NCBI GenBank assembly: GCA_934444765.1
Contig: CAKSDC010000022.1
Location: 1-27,751 of the forward strand
Direction of reading: 5' to 3'
DNA: 27,751 bases
Source of the DNA: an uncultured Oscillospiraceae bacterium
GTDB taxonomy: Bacteria; Bacillota; Clostridia; Oscillospirales; Ruminococcaceae
In this document: positions 22,734 through 27,751 of the stretch, piece by piece
Position numbering within the stretch: the first letter of the stretch is position 1
How the letters are laid out: each line of letters begins with the position of its first letter
Program-made: the position numbers and the translations under genes
The notes under the pieces: generated by a model
Told to the model about the DNA's origin: nothing
Databases searched by the model: none
Seen by the model: only the letters and a program-made list of their open reading frames with translations

Positions 22734-23594
22734 ATGGAAAAGATTAATAACAGCGTCCGCTCTCAAATACTTATCGACGCTTTACCTTATATTCAAACTT
22801 ACAATAACAAGGTGGTAGTAGTTAAGTACGGCGGTAACGCTATGACTAACGAAACTTTAAAAGATGCCGTTATGAGCGATATAGTATTACTATCTTTAGT
22901 AGGTATCAAAGTAGTATTGGTTCACGGCGGTGGCCCTGAAATTAACGATATGCTTAAAAGACTTAACATTCAAAGCAAGTTTATTAGTGGTCTTAGATAT
23001 ACCGACAAGGATACTATAGATGTAGTTAAAATGGTTCTTGCTGGTAAACTTAACAAGGAGTTAGTGGCTCATCTACAACAACATAGCGGAAAGGCTCTCG
23101 GTCTTTGCGGTATAGACGGTAAGATGCTCATGGCTGAAAAGATGGAAAACGATACCGATTTGGGCTTCGTGGGTAAGATTAAAAAGGTTAATACTAAACC
23201 TATTCTTGATGCGTTAAATAACGGTTACGTTCCCGTTATAGCTACCGTTGCTACCAGTGAAGACGGTACTACTTACAATATCAACGCTGATACAGCCGCC
23301 TCACGAATTGCCGCTGAACTACAAGCTGAAAAGTTAATCCTTATGACCGATATTGCAGGTCTTTTAAGAGATAAAGATGACCCTAAAACTTTAATTCCTT
23401 TTGTGAACGTTTCAGAAGTACCTTTTATGAAACGTCAAGGCATAATATCTGGCGGTATGATACCTAAAATCGATTGTTGCGTTGAAGCCGTTAGACGTGG
23501 CGTTAAACGTACTTCTATTATCGACGGAAGAGTTCCTCACTCTATATTGATAGAATTACTATCTAATGAGGGTATCGGTACTCAGTTTAAATAG
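22734..23594 (+). CDS. argB: Acetylglutamate kinase
   Basis: ArgB phosphorylates N-acetylglutamate and is often the arginine-feedback step. The amino-acid kinase signatures are present: VVVKYGGNAM (residues 28-37), VLVHGGGPEINDML (about 63-76), FISGLRYTD, and GGMIPKIDCCVEAVRRGV near the C-terminal quarter. At 286 residues it has normal length. The N-terminal helix before the kinase core (SVRSQILIDALPYIQTY) resembles the hexamer-forming helix of arginine-inhibited enzymes, so feedback inhibition is likely but inferred. AGAGG lies before the ATG. Confidence 0.96.
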   Translation: MEKINNSVRSQILIDALPYIQTYNNKVVVVKYGGNAMTNETLKDAVMSDIVLLSLVGIKVVLVHGGGPEINDMLKRLNIQSKFISGLRYTDKDTIDVVKMVLAGKLNKELVAHLQQHSGKALGLCGIDGKMLMAEKMENDTDLGFVGKIKKVNTKPILDALNNGYVPVIATVATSEDGTTYNINADTAASRIAAELQAEKLILMTDIAGLLRDKDDPKTLIPFVNVSEVPFMKRQGIISGGMIPKIDCCVEAVRRGVKRTSIIDGRVPHSILIELLSNEGIGTQFK

Positions 23595-23603
23595 TACTAT
23601 ATA

Positions 23604-24167
23604 ATGAAAAGACTATTTTGCATTACTACTCAACCTACTTTGAAAATGTATCGTCAACTTAATAAGATGAACATTCAACGCTTTATTAGTATGAAAGTTT
23701 TAGTCGCCGTATCCTGTATCTTCGGCGTTATGGGAATACTCTCTATTATTAACTATAATACTATATCACATGGTATTAGCAAGGGTATACTCTCGATACT
23801 AATAAACGTGGCAGTGGTACTATTCTATCTTAAAGGTCACGAACTTTTGGCGGAAAAGTCTATGCGTCTACAAGGTAAAGACGCATACCTTGAAATATAT
23901 TACACCTTCTATGACGATAGAGTAAACGTGCATACCAAAAGTACTAAGGGTTCTATCCCTATAAAACATATTAACGGTATACGTGAAGATAGTCAATATT
24001 ACTATATCTCTTACGATAAGGTGAACATGGCTAAAAGCTACATCGTTATAGATAAAGACGGTTTTACTCTTGGCGATAAACTCGCCTTTAAAGACTATAT
24101 TATTAATTTGATACAAAAAAATAAGGCTGAGGCTAAAATATTAAGAAAGTCTAATAGCTTAAAGTGA
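23604..24167 (+). CDS. Membrane protein with YcxB-like domain
   Basis: The 187-residue protein has two transmembrane helices (about residues 31-49 and 59-77), then a soluble C-terminal part. The C-terminal part reads like the YcxB-like domain: TFYDDRVNVHT, KGSIPIKHINGIRED, YYYISYDK, then VIDKDGFTLGD. Function of that family is unknown. It starts nine bases after argB, with no clear ribosome site before the ATG at 23604, so it may be translationally coupled. An ATG at 23646 is an alternative. The 9-bp stem AAAGTCTAA/TTAGACTTT (24146-24179) straddles its stop. Confidence 0.7.
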   Translation: MKRLFCITTQPTLKMYRQLNKMNIQRFISMKVLVAVSCIFGVMGILSIINYNTISHGISKGILSILINVAVVLFYLKGHELLAEKSMRLQGKDAYLEIYYTFYDDRVNVHTKSTKGSIPIKHINGIREDSQYYYISYDKVNMAKSYIVIDKDGFTLGDKLAFKDYIINLIQKNKAEAKILRKSNSLK

Positions 24168-24179
24168 CTTTTAGACTTT
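24146..24179 (+). other. 9-bp hairpin across the stop of the YcxB-like gene
   Basis: AAAGTCTAA pairs with TTAGACTTT around a 16-base loop, five bases before argD's ribosome site (CGGAGG). It has no U-run. Confidence 0.4.
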
Positions 24180-24198
24180 ATATTCGGAGGCGTTTTTT

Positions 24199-25365
24199 AT
24201 GGACACTATTCAACAGTTTAATTCTTATGTTATGCAGACTTATGGAAGACTTCCTTTAGTTGTGGATAATGGTAACGGTAGAACTTGTTTCGGTGAAGAC
24301 GGTAAACAGTATATAGACTTCGGTAGTGGTATAGGTACTAACTCTCTTGGCTACTGTGACCACGATTGGGCAGAGGCTGTTTCTGAACAGGCTCACAAAA
24401 TGCAACATACTTCTAACTACTACTATACTAAGGTTCAAGCCGATTTTGCTAAGGCTCTTTGCGATGCGACTGGATATCAAAAAATATTCTTCGGAAATAG
24501 CGGTGCAGAGGCTAACGAATGTGCTATCAAATTGGCAAGAAAGTATAGCTTCGATAAGTACGGTCTTGGCAGACACAATATTATTACTTTGGTCAACTCT
24601 TTCCACGGTAGAACCCTTTGCACTCTATCCGCTACTGGTCAAGATGTATTTCATCAATACTTCTTCCCATTCGTGGAAGGCTTTATAAACTCTAAGGCTA
24701 ACGATATTGAAGACCTAAAGTCTAAATTGGACGGTACTATATGTGCTATTATGATAGAGTTTATTCAGGGTGAAGGTGGCGTTATTCCTTTAGATAGCCA
24801 ATATGTATCTCAAGTGGCTAAAATCTGTAAGGATAATGATATACTCCTTATCGCTGATGAGGTTCAAACTGGTGCTGGTCGTACTGGTAAGTTCTTGACT
24901 TCTCAAATTTTTGGTGTGCATCCTGACGTTACTACTATGGCTAAAGGTTTAGCTGGTGGCGTTCCAGTCGGTGCTTGTCTTACTACTGACGCTCTCGGCG
25001 ATGTACTATGCAAAGGTACTCATGGCTCTACTTTCGGTGGAAATCCTTTGGCTTGTGCAGGTGGTCTTGCAGTTCTAAATAAGGTTACTAAACCTGAATT
25101 TTTAGACGAAGTAGTTAAAAAAGGTCAATACATTAAGGATAGACTCTCTAAGTGCGATGAAGTTACCGACGTATGCGGTTTAGGTCTTATGTTGGGAATT
25201 TCTTTGAAGTCTAAAGTGGCTGGCGATGTATTAACTAAGTGCTTCCAAAACGGTCTATTAATACTGACCGCTAAAGACAAGGTTAGACTACTTCCACCAC
25301 TAAATATTACTTATCAAGAACTTGATAAGGGCTTGGATATCCTTATGGGTGTTCTTAATGAATAG
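24199..25365 (+). CDS. argD: Acetylornithine aminotransferase
   Basis: ArgD transfers the amino group from glutamate to N-acetylglutamate semialdehyde using PLP. The class III aminotransferase pattern is clear: FGSGIGTNSLGY near residue 36, FFGNSGAEANECAIKLAR (about 97-114), LIADEVQTGAGRTGKF (about 217-232) and the PLP lysine K249 in TTMAKGLAGG. At 388 residues the length is normal. GGAGG lies nine bases before the ATG. Only acetylornithine, not ornithine itself, is inferred as product; the deacetylating or transacetylating enzyme is not encoded here. Confidence 0.96.
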   Translation: MDTIQQFNSYVMQTYGRLPLVVDNGNGRTCFGEDGKQYIDFGSGIGTNSLGYCDHDWAEAVSEQAHKMQHTSNYYYTKVQADFAKALCDATGYQKIFFGNSGAEANECAIKLARKYSFDKYGLGRHNIITLVNSFHGRTLCTLSATGQDVFHQYFFPFVEGFINSKANDIEDLKSKLDGTICAIMIEFIQGEGGVIPLDSQYVSQVAKICKDNDILLIADEVQTGAGRTGKFLTSQIFGVHPDVTTMAKGLAGGVPVGACLTTDALGDVLCKGTHGSTFGGNPLACAGGLAVLNKVTKPEFLDEVVKKGQYIKDRLSKCDEVTDVCGLGLMLGISLKSKVAGDVLTKCFQNGLLILTAKDKVRLLPPLNITYQELDKGLDILMGVLNE

Positions 25366-25484
25366 TTCCATATCACGACAGACTATACTTGACAGACTTA
25401 CTCTTTACTGAAAGTGAGGTATGAAGTCGCCTTGTGGCGATAGTGTTACTTATGAAATTGGAAGTTTCTCAAAAGGGCAGTAAG

Positions 25485-25922
25485 ATGCTCGCATTTAAAA
25501 AAGAAAACAAAAAGGATGTTATATACTCTATGGCTAAAAAGGGTATACTATCCAATACCAGAATTGAACTACGCAATAAGATGGGTTATAGTCTATACTA
25601 CCTAAAGTATGACCTTAAAGGCAGACGTGCTAATTTTGAAGTGTTTATGAATGAAAAGATTGTACTAAAGGCTTCTTGCACTGCTACGTTCCTTAATCCT
25701 GCTATTGCCATAAAGTATTTAGACGTTACTTATATTCTAAGAAGTACCGATAGAGTAAAGTTCTTGATTATTAAAGATAAAGTCGAAATCGGTAAGATTA
25801 CTGTTTTTGAAGACCTTAAAGGTGAACTACTATTCACTTTGGAGGTCGACGATACCCAATTTGAAGACTTTATGCTACTATTTATTCAGATGATATATAT
25901 ATCTTTCTATCTTAAAAAGTAG
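25485..25922 (+). CDS. Protein of unknown function between argD and argF
   Basis: The 145-residue product is predicted as mainly beta strands with a hydrophobic C-terminal helix (FEDFMLLFIQMIYISFYL). Repeated strand patterns such as RANFEVFMNEKIVLKA and VTYILRSTDRVKFLII suggest a small barrel, possibly LURP-one/Tubby-like, which I cannot confirm. ATG 25485 is chosen because AAGGG lies seven bases upstream. Longer in-frame starts (GTG 25434, ATG 25452) lack a ribosome site. The 5' gap after argD holds the hairpin TCGCC/GGCGA (25427-25440) and a TTGACA with no -10. Confidence 0.6.
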   Translation: MLAFKKENKKDVIYSMAKKGILSNTRIELRNKMGYSLYYLKYDLKGRRANFEVFMNEKIVLKASCTATFLNPAIAIKYLDVTYILRSTDRVKFLIIKDKVEIGKITVFEDLKGELLFTLEVDDTQFEDFMLLFIQMIYISFYLKK

Positions 25923-25953
25923 CTGTTATATATTTTTTGGAGGTTTTTTTGAC

Positions 25954-26868
25954 ATGAAACATTTATTGAAAATGCTCGATTTGAGCAAAGAGGAGATTAT
26001 CGATATTCTTGATACTGCTGACCAACTAAAGTATGAACTAAAGAATAATATCCCTCATCAACAGTACAACCTAAAGGGTAAAACTTTAGGTATGATATTC
26101 CAAAAGGCTTCAACAAGAACCAGAGTTTCTTTTGAAACTGGTATGTATCAATTAGGCGGTTACGCTCTATTCCTATCTTCTAAAGACTTACAGATTGGCA
26201 GAGGCGAACCTGTTCAAGATACTGCAAGAGTTCTATCCCGTTACTTAGACGGCATTATGATTAGAACTTTTGAACAGAAAGAAGTTGAAGACTTAGCACA
26301 GTACGGCTCTATTCCTATTATTAACGGCTTAACTGACTTCTGTCACCCTTGCCAAGTATTAGCCGACTTAATGACTATCCGTGAGTTTAAAGGCTCTTTT
26401 GACGGTCTTAAGATGTGTTATATCGGCGATGGTAACAATATGGCTAACTCTTTAATAGTTGGCGGTCTTAAAGTCGGTATGGACGTTTCTATAGCTTGCC
26501 CTGATGACTATCAACCAGATAAGCAAGTTTTAGACTTTACTAAACAGTTCGGCGATAAGTTCTTTATGACTAATTCTCCTGCTGAAGCTGTTAAAAATGC
26601 TGACGTTGTATTCACCGACGTTTGGGCTTCTATGGGTCAGGAAGGCGAAGCTGAAAAGCGTAAGGTGGCTTTTATGGGCTATCAAATTAACGACGATATT
26701 ATGGCTCTTACTAATGCCGATTGTATGGTTCAACACTGTCTACCTGCTCACAGAGGTGAAGAGATTACGGCAGAAGTGTTTGAGGCTCATGCTAACGAAA
26801 TCTTTGAAGAGGCTGAAAACCGTCTTCACGCTCAAAAGGCTGTTATGGTTAAGTTAATGGCTGATTAA
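25954..26868 (+). CDS. argF: Ornithine carbamoyltransferase, anabolic
   Basis: ArgF makes citrulline from ornithine and carbamoyl phosphate. The carbamoyl-phosphate loop STRTR is at residues 53-57. The HPCQVLADL motif is near 130, and HCLPAHRGEE, with the Cys that binds ornithine, is near 263. At 304 residues it matches the family. TTGGAGG lies before the ATG. Absence of arcA or arcC nearby supports an anabolic role. It is the last gene of the arg cluster, ending at the terminator at 26890-26922. Confidence 0.97.
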   Translation: MKHLLKMLDLSKEEIIDILDTADQLKYELKNNIPHQQYNLKGKTLGMIFQKASTRTRVSFETGMYQLGGYALFLSSKDLQIGRGEPVQDTARVLSRYLDGIMIRTFEQKEVEDLAQYGSIPIINGLTDFCHPCQVLADLMTIREFKGSFDGLKMCYIGDGNNMANSLIVGGLKVGMDVSIACPDDYQPDKQVLDFTKQFGDKFFMTNSPAEAVKNADVVFTDVWASMGQEGEAEKRKVAFMGYQINDDIMALTNADCMVQHCLPAHRGEEITAEVFEAHANEIFEEAENRLHAQKAVMVKLMAD

Positions 26869-26889
26869 TTACTATATTATGTGGTTCTT

Positions 26890-26922
26890 AAGTGTCGGAA
26901 TGGAAACGTTCCGATACTTTTT
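26890..26922 (+). terminator. Terminator of the arginine cluster
   Basis: AAGTGTCGGAA (26890-26900) pairs with TTCCGATACTT (26909-26919), one G/T wobble, followed by TTTT. It lies about 20 bases after argF. The stretch from here to the rRNA promoter (to about 27100) holds no gene that I can support. Confidence 0.9.
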
Positions 26923-27103
26923 TACTATTTTAGATATTATGCACATATTTTTCTTGAAATATCTTCTGATATTTGGCTTGACTTTTCGGAAATATTATGA
27001 TATACTTAACAAGTCGCCAGTTGAGGCGGGCGAGTGGATAGGATATAACCCACAAGTTAAAACCTCTAAAAGCTAAAAATTTTTAAAAAGTTCAAAAAAA
27101 CAC

Positions 27104-27132
27104 TTGACATTTTAAAAGTTTTATGGTATACT
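27104..27132 (+). promoter_or_regulatory. rRNA promoter P1
   Basis: -35 TTGACA (27104-27109), 17-base spacer, -10 TATACT (27127-27132). It is preceded by an A/T tract, as at the tRNA-Leu promoter. Confidence 0.85.
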
Positions 27133-27210
27133 TAAATAGTTGCGTGAGGTTCTTCCTTACAAAGACTTAAAGTCCTTTAAAAAAGATTTTAAAAAATCTT
27201 AAAAAAAGAC

Positions 27211-27239
27211 TTGACAAACTTCAAAAAATGTGATATAAT
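27211..27239 (+). promoter_or_regulatory. rRNA promoter P2
   Basis: -35 TTGACA (27211-27216), 17-base spacer, -10 TATAAT (27234-27239): a perfect consensus promoter. An AT-rich hairpin (AAGATTTT/AAAATCTT) lies just upstream. Confidence 0.9.
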
Positions 27240-27445
27240 AATTAAGCACTTTAGAGTGCAAGTCACAAAACGGTATCTTGAAAATTGAACATTTACACAT
27301 TAAGTACAAAACCCTTGAAAATTCCTTTGTTAAAAAGGAAAAGTCAAGCGAAGACTATAAAATTTTGCACAAGGTAATTTGCGAGTATTCGTAATGAGCT
27401 AATTTTTGATAACTATTCACTCGAAAGAGTGGTATTTATATAACT
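27240..27445 (+). ncRNA. rRNA operon leader
   Basis: This non-coding leader starts with hairpin GCACT-TTAG-AGTGC (27246-27259). It includes CTTGAAAATTGAACA near 27277, a motif common before Firmicute 16S genes. It contains a two-part stem, CTTGA/TCAAG with TTCCTTT/AAAGGAA inside (27314-27348), and a CACTC-GAAA-GAGTG tetraloop hairpin (27418-27431). It may carry antitermination and RNase III processing functions. Confidence 0.65.
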
Positions 27446-27751
27446 TTTTTAAAGAGTTTGATCCTGGCTCAGGACGAACGCTGGCGGCACGCCTAACACA
27501 TGCAAGTCGAACGGTGAAGATTAGCTTGCTAATCGAATCAGTGGCGGACGGGTGAGTAACGTGTGAGCAATCTGCCTTTAGGACGGGAATAGCTTTTGGA
27601 AACGAATGGTAATGCCCGATAATATATCGAGGTCGCATGGCTTTGATATCAAATGAATTTCGCCTAAAGATGAGCTCGCATCTGATTAGATAGTTGGTGG
27701 GGTAACGGCTCACCAAGTCGACGATCAGTAGCCGGACTGAGAGGTTGAACG
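27446..27751 (+). rRNA. rrs: 16S ribosomal RNA, 5' part (truncated at window end)
   Basis: The universal AGAGTTTGATCCTGGCTCAG begins at 27453, so the mature 5' end is near 27446. GACGAACGCTGGCGGC, CACATGCAAGTCGAACG, GTGGCGGACGGGTGAGTAAC and GTTGGTGGGGTAACGGC follow in the correct order. The gene continues beyond the window. The sequence GCGGCACGCCTAACACATG suggests a Clostridia lineage near Oscillospirales, which is inference. Confidence 0.97.

Noticed and set aside
25421..25483. Short frame from ATG 25421 overlapping the start of the unknown gene
   Set aside because: Only 20 codons, and GAGG lies too close to the ATG; ATG 25485 in another frame has a better ribosome site.
26879..27076. 65-codon frame after argF
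   Set aside because: It begins inside the terminator hairpin, lacks a ribosome site and has no recognisable sequence pattern.
27417..27716. Reverse-strand frame over the 16S start
   Set aside because: It is antisense to highly conserved rRNA, so it is not a gene.
1..27751. CRISPR array or insertion sequence
   Set aside because: No spaced direct repeats and no transposase or IS-type ends were seen.

Overview
The window looks like chromosomal DNA of an AT-rich, endospore-forming member of the Clostridia. The evidence is spoVAD and spoVT, Gram-positive style AGGAGG ribosome sites, TTGACA-17-TATAAT promoters, and the start of a 16S rRNA gene whose first 300 bases look Oscillospirales/Ruminococcaceae-like. 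The taxonomic placement is inference. UUG and GUG starts are common, and A/T-ending codons such as CTA, ACT and TCT dominate both the core genes and the phage-derived genes.

Layout. (1) 1-1095: spoVAD on the minus strand, with the ribosome site of the next spoVA gene at the window edge. (2) 1285-8229: a tight plus-strand block of nine phage structural genes: small and large terminase, portal, major capsid protein, a protease-like head protein, a connector, a putative tail terminator, an XkdP-like and an XkdQ-like tail-hub protein. It has no integrase, replication, lysis, tail-tube, tape-measure or fibre gene. The terminase motifs are intact and the block ends at a bidirectional terminator. 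(3) 8296-10066: proS and a small membrane-protein gene, minus strand. (4) 10349-12990: an orphan mazF-type toxin gene convergent with ppk, sharing a terminator. (5) 13243-15462: a tRNA-Leu(UAG) gene, then minus-strand spoVT, a two-HhH comEA-like gene with an attenuator-like leader, and a DUF378 gene next to an 18-bp inverted repeat. (6) 15640-17679: recG. (7) 17759-26868: an arginine cluster argG-argH-argC-argB-argD-argF behind a perfect ArgR-type ARG box, a strong promoter and a terminator-like leader hairpin. Four small non-arg genes (pentapeptide repeat, two-TM, YcxB-like, unknown) are interleaved. (8) 26890-27751: terminator, tandem rRNA promoters, leader and the 5' end of a 16S rRNA gene.

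How it works together. The arg genes cover glutamate-to-arginine steps 2, 3 and 4 (argB, argC, argD) and ornithine to arginine (argF, argG, argH). The acetyl-transfer step (argJ, or argA with argE) is not here and must lie elsewhere. SpoVAD and SpoVT act in spore formation. The most unusual object is the compact phage-particle cassette, which could be a domesticated gene-transfer-agent-like system or a well-preserved prophage remnant. The arg leader, the comEA leader and the shared stable-RNA promoter architecture are further points of interest.
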